Below, one piece after another: positions 25,224-33,380 of a stretch of 64,000 bases of DNA. Numbering within the stretch: position 1 is the first letter of the stretch; the number at the start of each line of letters is the position of its first letter. This stretch comes from Micromonospora sp. U21 (GTDB taxonomy: Bacteria > Actinomycetota > Actinomycetes > Mycobacteriales > Micromonosporaceae), in contig NZ_JAGPYK010000013.1 in assembly GCF_018070045.1 (NCBI RefSeq), positions 62,001 to 126,000 on the forward strand. The letters run 5' to 3'. The notes under the pieces were generated by a model. It was not told where the DNA came from, made no database searches, and saw nothing but the letters and a program-made list of their open reading frames with translations. A program made the position numbers and the translations under genes.

Positions 25224-25877
25224 ATGCGCGACGAGTTCCGGGCCGACCTCCAGATCGTCAGCCAACTGCTGGTGGACATGGCGGAGGGCGTCCGCGCCGC
25301 CATGCGCCAGGCCACCCGGGCCCTGCTCACCGCCGACCGGCAGGCCGCCGAGACGGTCATCGAGCGGGACGCCGAGATCGACGACCTCTACCGGCACGTT
25401 GAGGAGCGGGTCTGTGACCTGCTCGCCCGGCAGGCTCCGGTCGCCTCCGACCTCAGGGCCATGATCACCGCACTGCACGTGGCCGCCGACCTGGAGCGGA
25501 TGGGCGACCTCGCCGACCACGTGGCGAAGACCGCGCTGCGCCGGCACCCCTCGCCGGCCGTACCGGCGGAGCTGCGGACGATCTTCACCGAGATGGCGGA
25601 CATCGCCGACCGGATGGCGGTGAAGATCGGCTCGGTGCTGGCGAAGCCCGACGCCGACCTCGCGGGCGAGCTGGACCGCGACGACGACGCGATGGACGAG
25701 CTGCACAAGAACCTGTTCGCGGTGCTGCTCGGCGACGACTGGCCGTACGGGGTGGAGACCGCTATCGACGCCACCCTGCTGGGCCGCTTCTACGAGCGCT
25801 TCGCCGACCACGCGGTCAACGCTGGTGAGCACGTGGTCTACCTGATCACCGGGGAGACCTCCCCCACCAGCAGCTGA
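25224..25877 (+). CDS. phoU: Phosphate signalling protein PhoU
   Basis: A 217-residue all-helical protein made of two PhoU repeats; each carries the metal-binding type segment (ERDAEIDDLYRHVEE in the first, DRDDDAMDELHKNLF in the second). It links phosphate uptake status to the SenX3 kinase and lowers signalling when phosphate is plentiful. ATG 25224 is preferred because AGGA lies seven bases before it; a GTG and another ATG lie just upstream in frame. It is divergent from senX3 and shares the PHO-box region. Confidence 0.93.
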   Translation: MRDEFRADLQIVSQLLVDMAEGVRAAMRQATRALLTADRQAAETVIERDAEIDDLYRHVEERVCDLLARQAPVASDLRAMITALHVAADLERMGDLADHVAKTALRRHPSPAVPAELRTIFTEMADIADRMAVKIGSVLAKPDADLAGELDRDDDAMDELHKNLFAVLLGDDWPYGVETAIDATLLGRFYERFADHAVNAGEHVVYLITGETSPTSS

Positions 25878-25883
25878 CCTGCA

Positions 25884-25930
25884 AGGAAGGGCCCCTTGTT
25901 ATCGCACAGCGATAACAAGGGGCCCTTCCT
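25884..25930. repeat. Perfect 22-bp inverted repeat of the AGGAAGGGCCCCTT family
   Basis: Two perfect 22-base arms (25884-25905 and 25909-25930), starting AGGAAGGGCCCCTT, enclose a 3-base loop between the convergent phoU and gpm genes. It would be an effective bidirectional terminator. A second, degenerate copy is at 59808-59858. The family is characteristic of Micromonosporaceae in my recollection. Confidence 0.8.
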
Positions 25931-25935
25931 AACGT

Positions 25936-26703
25936 CTAGCGGCCCTGGTTGGCCACCGCGGCGGCGGCCGCCTTGGCGGCGGTCGGGTCGAGGTAGGTGC
26001 CGCCCAGGGTGAGCGGGCGCAGCTGCGGGTCGAGGTCGTAGCGCAGCGGGATGCCGGTCGGGATGTTCAGCTTGGCGATCGCCTCGTCGGAGATCTGGTC
26101 GAGGTGCTTGACCAGGGCCCGCAGCGAGTTGCCGTGCGCGGCCACCAGCACCGTCCGGCCAGCCAGGACGTCCGGCACGATCGAGTCGTACCAGTAGGGC
26201 AGCATCCGCTCGACGACGTCCTTGAGGCACTCGGTACGCGGCATCAGCTCGGTCGGCAGCAGCGCGTACCGCGGATCGCCCACCTGCGACCACTCGTCAT
26301 CGTCGGCGATCGGCGGCGGCGGGGTGTCGTACGACCGGCGCCAGAGCATGAACTGCTCCTCGCCGTACTCGTCCAGGGTCTGCTTCTTGTCCTTGCCCTG
26401 CAGGGCGCCGTAGTGCCGCTCGTTGAGCCGCCACGACCGGCGCACCGCGATCCAGTGCCGATCGGCGGCGTTCAGCGCCAGCTCGGCGGTGCGGATCGCC
26501 CGGCGCATCACGCTGGTGTGCACGACGTCCGGCAGCAGGCTGTGCTCGCGCATCAGCTCGCCGCCGCGCCGCGCCTCACCCTCGCCCTTCTCGGTCAGGT
26601 CGACGTCCACCCAACCGGTGAAGAGGTTCTTGGCGTTCCAGTCGCTCTCGCCGTGCCGCAGCAGGACCAGCGTCCCGACGGTGGGCCCCTCGCTCGCAGT
26701 CAT
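25936..26703 (-). CDS. gpmA: 2,3-bisphosphoglycerate-dependent phosphoglycerate mutase
   Basis: A 255-residue glycolytic enzyme interconverting 3- and 2-phosphoglycerate. The phospho-histidine motif is VLLRHGESDWN; other catalytic segments are RRSWRLNERHYGALQG and AAHGNSLRALVKHL. ATG 26703 is favoured over ATG 26712 because GGCAGGA is at the right distance. A basic/Ala-rich C-terminus (DPTAAKAAAAAVANQGR) is normal for actinobacterial Gpm. Gene order gpm-senX3-regX3 is conserved with mycobacteria, with phoU added here. Confidence 0.95.
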   Translation of the reverse strand: MTASEGPTVGTLVLLRHGESDWNAKNLFTGWVDVDLTEKGEGEARRGGELMREHSLLPDVVHTSVMRRAIRTAELALNAADRHWIAVRRSWRLNERHYGALQGKDKKQTLDEYGEEQFMLWRRSYDTPPPPIADDDEWSQVGDPRYALLPTELMPRTECLKDVVERMLPYWYDSIVPDVLAGRTVLVAAHGNSLRALVKHLDQISDEAIAKLNIPTGIPLRYDLDPQLRPLTLGGTYLDPTAAKAAAAAVANQGR

Positions 26704-26855
26704 GCGGATCATCCTGCCTCAACCGCCGCCGGGACACGCAGGCACCCGTCGTGACGACCACCACGTGAAAAAGCTGGTGACCAGCGACTCCGCGCCCGAC
26801 TAGTTTGTAAGGCGCTGAAGTCACATCGGTCATTACTTGCAAGCGGGGGCGTCAC

Positions 26856-28142
26856 GTGCGGACGATGCGGAGCTGGTTCCGGGACACCACCGGCGGCCTG
26901 CCAACCACTTTCTGGTACCTGTGGACCGGCACGCTGATCAATCGGCTCGGCTCGTTCGTCCTCGTCTTCCTCGCCATCTACCTGACCCAGGAGCGCGGCT
27001 TCTCCGCCTCCCAGGCCGGTCTGGTGCTGGGCCTGTGGGGCGTGGGCGGCGCGGTCGGCACCACTGCCGGCGGCACCCTCGCCGACCGGTGGGGGCGGCG
27101 ACCCACCTTGCTCACCGCACACGTGGGCGCGGCCGCCATGATGCTCGCCCTCGGGCTCGCCAAGGACCTCTGGGCCGTGGCGTTGGGTGCTCTCCTGCTC
27201 GGCATGTTCGCCGAGGCGGCCCGGCCCGCGTTCGGGGCCATGATGATCGACGTGGTGCCGGCGAAGGACCGGCTGCGCGCCTTCTCCCTCAACTACTGGG
27301 CGATCAACCTGGGCTTCGCCTGCGCCGCCATCCTCGCCGGCCTCGCCGCGCAGGCCGACTACCTGCTGCTGTTCGTGGTCGACGCGGCCACCATGCTGAT
27401 CACCGCGCTGATCATCTTCACCCGGGTGCCGGAGACCCGGCAGAGCGGCCGTGCGGCCGCCGCGGCGAAGGCGCCGCGCGGCGCCCTGCGGACGATCCTC
27501 ACCGACCGGGTCTACCTCGGCTTCGTGGCACTGAACCTGTTGGCCGCCCTGGTGTTCCTCCAGCACATCTCGATGCTGCCGATCGCCATGAGCGACGACG
27601 GCCTCAGCCCCGCCACCTACGGCTCGGTGATCGCGCTCAACGGCGTCCTGATCGTGATCGGCCAACTCTTCGTCCCCCGGCTGATCCGGGGCCGCAGCCG
27701 CTCGCACGTGCTCGCCCTGGCCGCCGTGGTGATGGGCGCCGGGTTCGGGCTGACCGCGTTCGCCGGCACCGTCTGGCTCTACGGGCTGACCGTGTTGATC
27801 TGGACGGTCGGCGAGATGCTGAACTCGCCGTCCAACTCCACCCTGATCGCCGAACTTTCCCCAGCGGAGCTGCGCGGGCGCTACCAGGGCGTGTTCTCCC
27901 TCTCGTGGCAGATCGCCGGCGCCTGTGCGCCGATCCTCGGCGGCCTGGTGCGCGAGCACGCCGGCAACGCCACGCTCTGGCTCGCCTGTGCCGGGATCGG
28001 CATCGTCACCGCGGTCGCACATCTGGTGTCCGGCCCGGCCCGGGAGCGGCGCGCCACCGCCCTGCGCCGCACCGGCGAGGCGCTGGCACCGGTCGGCGCC
28101 ACCCCATCGCCAGCGGCGCAGCCCGAGGCGGCGTCCGCCTGA
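26856..28142 (+). CDS. MFS transporter (drug/proton antiporter type), first of tandem pair
   Basis: A 428-residue, 12-helix major-facilitator protein. It opens with TFWYLWTGTLINRLGSFVLVFLAIYLT; the loop 2-3 signature GTLADRWGRRPTLL is clear and the second half begins after residue 200. It is close in sequence to the next gene, so the two arose by tandem duplication. GTG 26856 begins MRTMRSWFRDTTGG. Likely a multidrug or metabolite exporter; the substrate is unknown. Confidence 0.88.
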   Translation: MRTMRSWFRDTTGGLPTTFWYLWTGTLINRLGSFVLVFLAIYLTQERGFSASQAGLVLGLWGVGGAVGTTAGGTLADRWGRRPTLLTAHVGAAAMMLALGLAKDLWAVALGALLLGMFAEAARPAFGAMMIDVVPAKDRLRAFSLNYWAINLGFACAAILAGLAAQADYLLLFVVDAATMLITALIIFTRVPETRQSGRAAAAAKAPRGALRTILTDRVYLGFVALNLLAALVFLQHISMLPIAMSDDGLSPATYGSVIALNGVLIVIGQLFVPRLIRGRSRSHVLALAAVVMGAGFGLTAFAGTVWLYGLTVLIWTVGEMLNSPSNSTLIAELSPAELRGRYQGVFSLSWQIAGACAPILGGLVREHAGNATLWLACAGIGIVTAVAHLVSGPARERRATALRRTGEALAPVGATPSPAAQPEAASA

Positions 28143-28205
28143 CCGTGGCCTGATCGCCGCGCCGCAGGGCCCATGATCAGGTAATCGAGTGGCGGGACCC
28201 GCCGT

Positions 28206-28241
28206 GGTTTCCTACCGTTCAGGGGAAACAGTTAGGAAACC
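28206..28241. promoter_or_regulatory. Inverted repeat upstream of second MFS gene
   Basis: GGTTTCCTA (28206-28214) and TAGGAAACC (28233-28241) form a 9-base inverted repeat, with another GGAAAC between them at 28224-28229. It lies just before the second MFS gene and could be an operator for a repressor encoded elsewhere, or the right arm may serve as a ribosome-binding site for GTG 28245. Confidence 0.45.
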
Positions 28242-28259
28242 GAAGTGTCGGGAGGTCGG

Positions 28260-29540
28260 GTGCACGCCCTGCGGCGCTGGTGGCACGACACCGCGGGTGG
28301 ACTTCCCGCCACCTTCTGGTACCTCTGGGCCGGCCTGCTCATCAACCGAGCGGGCGCGTTCGCCATGCTCTTCCTGTCGCTGTACCTCACCAACGCGCGA
28401 GGAGCCAGCGAAGCGCTCGCCGGCACGGTGGTCGGCGCGTACGGGGCCGGCGGGGCGGCCGGCGTGCTGCTCGGCGGGGTGCTGGCCGACCGGTGGGGCC
28501 GTCGGGCCACCCTGCTCGCCGCGCACCTGGCCACCGCCGTCCTGATGGTGGCGCTGGCCTTCAGCCAGCCCCTGCTGTTGATCGCGGTGCTCTCGGCGCT
28601 GGTCGGCGTGGTGCACTCCATGCCGAGCCCGGCCTTCGTCGCGGCGATCGTGGACGTGGTGCCCGCGCAGCGCCGCTCACGCGCGTTCAACCTCCAGTTC
28701 TGGGCGTTCAATCTGGGCATGGCGGTCGCCTCGGTGCTCGCCGGCGTGCTGGCCGAGGCGAGCTTCACCGCGCTGTTCCTGGTCGACGCGGCCGCCACCC
28801 TCGCCGCCGCCGCCGTGATCGGCTGGAAGGTGCCGGAAACCTTGCGGCGGAGCGCGCCGCCGCCCGCGCCGCCGACGAAGAGCCCCGTCCGGACCCGGGG
28901 ACCGGGACTGCACACCGCACTCACCGACCGGACCTTCCTGGTCTTCGTCGGGCTCACGTTCGTGCTGGCCGTGCTCACCCTGCAAACCCAGACGATCATG
29001 CCGCTGGCGATGCGCGCGGACGGCCTGGGCCCCTCGGCGTACGGGCTGGTCGTGGCGCTCGGTGGCGCGCTCATCGTGCTCGGGCAACTGTTCGTGCCCC
29101 GGCTGATCGACCGGCACCGCAAGGACGTCGTGCTGGCGGCCTCCACCGCCCTGCTCGCGGTCGGCTTCGGCGTGCTCGCGGTCGCCGACGAGCTGGCCGT
29201 CTACCTGGGCGCCGCAGTGGTCTGGACGGCCGGCTCGATGCTCGCCGCCCCGCCCAACGCGCAGATCAACGCGGACCTGGCACCGCCGCAGCTGCGCGCG
29301 CGGTACCAGTCGGTCTTCTACCTGACGTTCCCGGCCGCGGCGTTCGTCGCACCCACGCTCGGCGGGGTGAGCCTCCAGTACCTCGGCGACCGGCACTGGC
29401 TGATCGTGGGCGGGCTCGGCCTGCTGGCCGCTATCGGGCACCTGCTGGCCGGGCCGCCCCGGGAGCGGCACGTCGCCGCGCTGCGCCGGGCCGCCGACCG
29501 GGAGCCGACACCGCCCGCGGATCGCGTGCCGGCCGCCTGA
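28260..29540 (+). CDS. MFS transporter, second of tandem pair
   Basis: A 426-residue 12-helix transporter resembling the previous gene throughout (TFWYLWAGLLINRAGAFAML; GGVLADRWGRRATLL). GTG 28260 aligns with the start of its paralogue and has GGAGG four bases before it; GTG 28245 is an alternative start. The two are separated by about 115 bases and an inverted repeat, so they may be controlled separately. It is followed by a good terminator. Substrate unknown. Confidence 0.88.
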   Translation: MHALRRWWHDTAGGLPATFWYLWAGLLINRAGAFAMLFLSLYLTNARGASEALAGTVVGAYGAGGAAGVLLGGVLADRWGRRATLLAAHLATAVLMVALAFSQPLLLIAVLSALVGVVHSMPSPAFVAAIVDVVPAQRRSRAFNLQFWAFNLGMAVASVLAGVLAEASFTALFLVDAAATLAAAAVIGWKVPETLRRSAPPPAPPTKSPVRTRGPGLHTALTDRTFLVFVGLTFVLAVLTLQTQTIMPLAMRADGLGPSAYGLVVALGGALIVLGQLFVPRLIDRHRKDVVLAASTALLAVGFGVLAVADELAVYLGAAVVWTAGSMLAAPPNAQINADLAPPQLRARYQSVFYLTFPAAAFVAPTLGGVSLQYLGDRHWLIVGGLGLLAAIGHLLAGPPRERHVAALRRAADREPTPPADRVPAA

Positions 29541-29574
29541 CCGCCAACCCACCACGGGGTACGACATACGCAAA

Positions 29575-29608
29575 GCGCCCACCACGGCCGAATGGTCGTG
29601 GTGGGCGC
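29575..29608. terminator. Hairpin terminator after MFS pair
   Basis: Fifteen-base arms GCGCCCACCACGGCC and GGTCGTGGTGGGCGC enclose a 4-base loop (GAAT), with one G-U pair. It lies 34 bases after the second MFS gene. Confidence 0.75.
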
Positions 29609-29928
29609 CTGCCGGCGGGGCCGGCGGCGGCGGGCAACACTCACCCCCGTAAGCGTCGCCCGCTCGCGCCGCCGGTCCAAACAGGTGGGCACCGTCCCCC
29701 AACGGTTGATCCACCCGTCCCCTCGCGCCTCGCCTGGTGCGCGGATCTGTTCGATCCGCCGCTCCCCCGAACGTTTCCAAGCGTGGCGCGGTGCAATAAA
29801 GTTAGTTCGCCCGGATTCTGGATTCAACTCAGACCGCTGTCTCGCCGGTCACAACTCGCGAGTATCCGCAGTTCGGGCCTCGGTGTGTGGCAACAGCCGC
29901 ATACCCCTCGCGCATTCCCGCAAACACC
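29609..29928. other. Intergenic region, no gene seen
   Basis: About 320 bases between convergent genes. Composition is closer to neutral than in neighbouring genes and no ORF has convincing codon bias. A short hairpin GCGGATC-TGTTC-GATCCGC at 29741-29759 may be a terminator or operator. Nothing else was recognised. Confidence 0.4.
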
Positions 29929-31074
29929 TCAACCGTCCTCCCGATCGGGTGATTCGGTCCGGAAAAAGTTGCTCTGCCGGCCGTCGCGCATCTGCTCCTG
30001 GTAGATCAGGTTCAGCCGGCGCAGGTCGAAGGTGTGGAACCACTCATCCCAGGTGATCTCACGAATCCGGCTGCTCTCCCGGTAACCGGGGATGTTGAAG
30101 GTCAGAACCCCCGCGCGGCCCTCCCGCTCGGTGCCGGTGATGGTCGCCGGCTTCGCCCCGCGCTCCCGTGCCCAGCGCTGGATGACCTCGTGATTCGCGG
30201 TGATCAGGCTCCGTCCCGGGCGCTCCGGCCGGTCCGCGATCGACGAGATCACCTGCGAGCTGCGAACCGACCGTCCGGTACCCCGGCCCGTCCGGATCCC
30301 GCCAGCCGCCGTACCGCCGCCGGCCGGCCGGGTCGTCGCCGCCGGCTTGGCGGGCGCCGCCCGCTTCGCCGCCGACGGCCGGGCCGGGGCCTTCTTGGCC
30401 GGCGCCTTCCGCGCGGGGGCGGTCCGGGCCGTCGTCGTCTTCCGCGCCGTCGTCGACTTACGCGCGGCCGTCGCCTTGCGGGCCGCCGCTGTCTTGCGGG
30501 CGGCCGTCGACTTCGCCGCTGTCGTCTTCTTCGCCGGCGCCGTCGTCCTCTTCGCGGCGGTCGTCTTCTTCGCGGCCGTCGTCTTCTTCGCGGCGGTCGT
30601 CTTCTTGGCCGCCGCAGTCGTTCTCTTCGCGGCGGTCGTCTTCTTGGCCGCCGCAGTCGTCCTCTTCGCGGCGGTCGTCTTCTTGGCCGCCGCACGCTTC
30701 GCGGGGGCGCTCTTGTTCGCCGGCGCGGCCTTCGCGCGGCTCGGCGCCGCCCGCGTCGCCGACTTCTTCGTCGCGGCGGCACGACCCGCCGACGCCCGGG
30801 TGCCGGCGGCCCGACCTGCCGGACCGGTGCTGTGTCGGCCCGCGCCACCGCTCTCGGCGCGCAGCGAGCGCACCAACTGTTTCACCAGGTCGGGCTTGCG
30901 CAGTGCGGAGATCCCGGAGACCCCGCGTTTGCGCAGTTGCCCCCGGATGTCGTCCACCCGCATTCCGGAGATCTCCGACTCGGAGATTCCCGGAGTATTC
31001 GGCGTCTGGTTGCCGGTCTGTCGTTTCGTCCTGGTCGCAGTCCCGCCGCGACCTGAGCTGTTCCGCTGAGCCAT
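29929..31074 (-). CDS. Histone-H1-like Lys/Ala/Thr-rich protein with Rho-N-like and DNA-associated C-terminal domains
   Basis: A 381-residue protein in three parts. An N-terminal SAP/Rho-N-type helix pair (VDDIRGQLRKRGVSGISALR) is followed by about 190 residues of low-complexity KKTTAAKR/TARK repeats like histone H1 and the tail of mycobacterial HupB. The C-terminal domain of about 85 residues (HEVIQRWARERGAKPATI, GVLTFNIPGY, ITWDEWFHTFDLRRLNLIYQ) resembles small proteins often mislabelled '1,4-alpha-glucan branching enzyme'. It probably binds the nucleoid. ATG 31074 begins MAQRNSSGRGG; an upstream in-frame extension is Arg-rich and less likely. Confidence 0.7.
   Translation of the reverse strand: MAQRNSSGRGGTATRTKRQTGNQTPNTPGISESEISGMRVDDIRGQLRKRGVSGISALRKPDLVKQLVRSLRAESGGAGRHSTGPAGRAAGTRASAGRAAATKKSATRAAPSRAKAAPANKSAPAKRAAAKKTTAAKRTTAAAKKTTAAKRTTAAAKKTTAAKKTTAAKKTTAAKRTTAPAKKTTAAKSTAARKTAAARKATAARKSTTARKTTTARTAPARKAPAKKAPARPSAAKRAAPAKPAATTRPAGGGTAAGGIRTGRGTGRSVRSSQVISSIADRPERPGRSLITANHEVIQRWARERGAKPATITGTEREGRAGVLTFNIPGYRESSRIREITWDEWFHTFDLRRLNLIYQEQMRDGRQSNFFRTESPDREDG
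30593..30694. repeat. 39-bp tandem repeat inside the histone-like gene
   Basis: A 39-base unit starting GCGGTCGTCTTCTTGGCC occurs 2.6 times with almost no change, encoding a 13-residue KKTTAAKRTTAAA period on the reverse strand. Such near-identical repeats can gain or lose units, so the length of the tail may vary between strains. Confidence 0.75.
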
Positions 31075-31124
31075 GGGACGCTCACGCTCCTCGACACTCC
31101 GTCCTCGGCGCGCGGGGGTCCCTT

Positions 31125-31144
31125 GCCGCACCGCGCGGTGCGGC
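31125..31144. terminator. Perfect 20-bp palindrome between YbjN and histone-like genes
   Basis: GCCGCACCGC followed directly by GCGGTGCGGC is a perfect palindrome, 84 bases after the YbjN-domain stop and 51 bases before the histone-like start. It could end the mshA-YbjN transcript or bind a dimeric regulator of the histone-like gene; the sequence alone does not decide. Confidence 0.5.
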
Positions 31145-31227
31145 ATACCCGTCAGGACCGCTCCGAACCACCAGCCGGCAACCCGCCTCGGGCGCCAGCG
31201 GTCAGGCCGGGGTACGACGACGGGCGG

Positions 31228-31752
31228 TCAGGCCGGGTCGGAGCCGGAGCCGGAGGGCTCGAAGAGGTGCGCGAAGGCGGCCAGGTTGGCGGTCGACTCG
31301 CCGCGCTTGACCCGCCACTCGTACTCCCGCCGGATGGAGCTGCCGAAGCCGATCTCCAGCATGGTGTCGAAGGACTCGTCGGCGTACGTGAGCACCGCAC
31401 CGAGAAGGCGGTCCAGCTCGTCGGCGTCCACCCCGGCCGGGTTGACCCGCCCGGTCAGGTACACGTCGCCGACCGCGTCCGTGGAGAAGGAGACTCCGTA
31501 CATCCGTGCGTTGCGCTGCAACAGCCAGGCCCACAGCTCCTCACGCCGCTCGTCCGGCTGGCGCATCACGAACGCCTCGATCCGCAGCGCGTGCTCGCCG
31601 ACGATCAGGTTGCAGACCGTCTTGAGCTTGTGGATGCCCGGCAGGGTCACCGCGTACGAGCCCGGCCCGGTCGACTCGCAGGCCAGCTCGCGCTCGGCAC
31701 AGACGGACTCGATCAGACTCGCAAGATCGCTCTTTGGGCTCACCGGACCCAC
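31228..31752 (-). CDS. YbjN-domain protein (Rv0487-like)
   Basis: A 174-residue protein with the YbjN/type-III-chaperone-like fold: an N-terminal helix, then strands VTLPGIHKLKTVCNLIVG, RIEAFVMRQPDE and YGVSFSTDAVGDVYLTGRV, and a C-terminal helix ending EWRVKRGES. It follows mshA on the same strand, as in mycobacteria, and is probably co-transcribed. Function is unknown. GTG 31752 or GTG 31743 could be the start; neither has a strong ribosome-binding site. Confidence 0.8.
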   Translation of the reverse strand: MGPVSPKSDLASLIESVCAERELACESTGPGSYAVTLPGIHKLKTVCNLIVGEHALRIEAFVMRQPDERREELWAWLLQRNARMYGVSFSTDAVGDVYLTGRVNPAGVDADELDRLLGAVLTYADESFDTMLEIGFGSSIRREYEWRVKRGESTANLAAFAHLFEPSGSGSDPA

Positions 31753-31800
31753 TCTACGACCGGCCCGGCCGGAGCACCGGGTGGCGACCAGCGCCTCCGA

Positions 31801-33165
31801 TCACCAGGAGCAGGAGAGCGCGGGGTTGCCCGCGAGGTCGGCGACGAGGCGGGCGCGGTGCGCAGCGGTCGCCTCGCCGTAGACGGCGAGCAGGCCGGCG
31901 ACCGTGCGGTCCCAGGAGAAGTGCCGGGCGTGCTGCTCGGCGCCTCGGGCCAGCGCCGCCCGCCGGGCCTGATCGGGCAGCAGGCGGGCCAATGCGACGG
32001 CCCAGTCCGCCGGGTCGTGCCCGTCGATCAGCACCCCGCTCACCTGGTCCCGTACGGCGGTGACCAGCCCGCCGACGGCGGCGGCCAGCACCGGCGTACC
32101 GCAGGCCTGCGCCTCCAGGGCGACCAGCCCGAACGACTCGTTGTGCGACGGCACCGCGACCAGGTCGGCGGCCCGGTACAGGGCCGGCAGGTCGTCCCCG
32201 GTGAGCGGCGGCAGGAAGCGCACCCGGTCGGCTACCCCGAGCGTGGCGGCCAGCTCGATGAGCGCGGTCGGCCGGTCCAGCCCGCTGCCGCTGGGCCCGC
32301 CGCAGATGGCCACGGTCACCTGGTCGGCCAGCGCCGGATCGCGCTCCCGCAGTGCGGCGACCGCGCGAATCAGCACGTCGGGTGCCTTGAGCGGCTGGAT
32401 CCGACCGACGAAGGCCACCACGTACCCGTCGACCGGCAGCCCCAGCCGCTGGCGGGTGGCCCGGGCGACCACGGACCGGTCGCCCGGCGCGGGCCGGAAC
32501 CGGTCCAGGTCGACGCCCGGCTGCACGACGGCGACCTGGTTGGGGTCGGCGTCGTACCGCTCGACGAGGTCGCGGGCCTCCACCCGTGTGTTGGCGACCA
32601 GCCGGTCCGCCTCGGCGACCACCTGCTCCTCGCCGATCACCCGGGCCTTGGGCTCCGGCCGGTCACCGGCCGCGAGCTGAGCGTTCTTGACCTTTGCCAG
32701 GGTGTGCGCGGTGTGCACCAGCGGCACCCCCCAGCGCTCCTTGGCCAGCCAGCCGACCTGTCCGGAGAGCCAGTAGTGGGAGTGGATCAGGTCGTAGTGC
32801 CCGGGCGGGCGGGACGCCTCGGCGCGCAGCACACCGGCGGTGAAGGCGCAGAGCTGACCGGGCAGCTCCTCCTTGGTCAGCCCCTCCAGCGGGCCGGAGG
32901 TGATGTGCCGGACCTGCACGCCGGGGGCCATCTCAACCACCGGGGGCAGGTCGCCGGAGGTGGCGCGGGTGAAGATCTCCACCTCGACGTTGGCCTCGGC
33001 GAGCCGCCGGGCGACCTCCAGGATGTAGACGTTCATCCCACCCGCGTCGCCCGTGCCGGGCTGGTGCAGCGGGGAGGTGTGCACCGACAGGGTGGCGATG
33101 CGGCGGGGCCGGGGCCACGGTTGGGCACCTCGCTGACGACCGACGCCGGTGTGCAGTTCCGCCAC
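31801..33165 (-). CDS. mshA: D-inositol-3-phosphate N-acetylglucosaminyltransferase MshA
   Basis: A 454-residue GT4 glycosyltransferase, the first enzyme of mycothiol synthesis, joining GlcNAc to 1D-myo-inositol-3-phosphate. It has the N-terminal SVHTSPLHQPGTGDAGGMNV acceptor-site block, HSHYWLSGQ, TAHTLAKVKN, the GRIQPLKAPD nucleotide-sugar segment and the EX7E motif ESFGLVALEAQACGTPVL. GTG 33165 is chosen for its ribosome-binding site AAGAGGAG, seven bases away; the open frame upstream is not conserved. Mycothiol is the main thiol of actinobacteria and fits the mycothiol-dependent enzyme at 36 kb. Confidence 0.95.
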   Translation of the reverse strand: MAELHTGVGRQRGAQPWPRPRRIATLSVHTSPLHQPGTGDAGGMNVYILEVARRLAEANVEVEIFTRATSGDLPPVVEMAPGVQVRHITSGPLEGLTKEELPGQLCAFTAGVLRAEASRPPGHYDLIHSHYWLSGQVGWLAKERWGVPLVHTAHTLAKVKNAQLAAGDRPEPKARVIGEEQVVAEADRLVANTRVEARDLVERYDADPNQVAVVQPGVDLDRFRPAPGDRSVVARATRQRLGLPVDGYVVAFVGRIQPLKAPDVLIRAVAALRERDPALADQVTVAICGGPSGSGLDRPTALIELAATLGVADRVRFLPPLTGDDLPALYRAADLVAVPSHNESFGLVALEAQACGTPVLAAAVGGLVTAVRDQVSGVLIDGHDPADWAVALARLLPDQARRAALARGAEQHARHFSWDRTVAGLLAVYGEATAAHRARLVADLAGNPALSCSW

Positions 33166-33380
33166 GTCCGCTCCTCTTGTCACGGTGATGCCGTCTCGCA
33201 CGACCGGCGCTTCTCGGTCAACCCGTACGCCGGATCTCATCTTCCCCATCGGCCTACGGAAATTCTTCGCCGCGGCCCCCCGGCGTGACGGACCTCATCA
33301 CCGCCGACCCTCCCGCCCGCTGGCGGCGGCCCGCCACGCCCGCCCGGATCGGGTCGGAGTGCCGGGGTGACAATGACGGG

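Noticed and set aside
26709..28022. Long open frame (437 codons) on the minus strand opposite the first MFS gene
   Set aside because: It is a GC-bias shadow; it is rich in Gly/Arg/His/Pro with no domain, while the plus strand encodes a clear 12-helix transporter.
30593..30694. Tandem repeats that could suggest a CRISPR or minisatellite array
   Set aside because: The 39-base units lack spacers and are in frame within the low-complexity tail of a protein gene.
33166..33249. Longer MshA N-terminus from ATG 33249
   Set aside because: The GTG at 33165 has a strong ribosome-binding site and gives the normal length; upstream codons are not conserved in the family.
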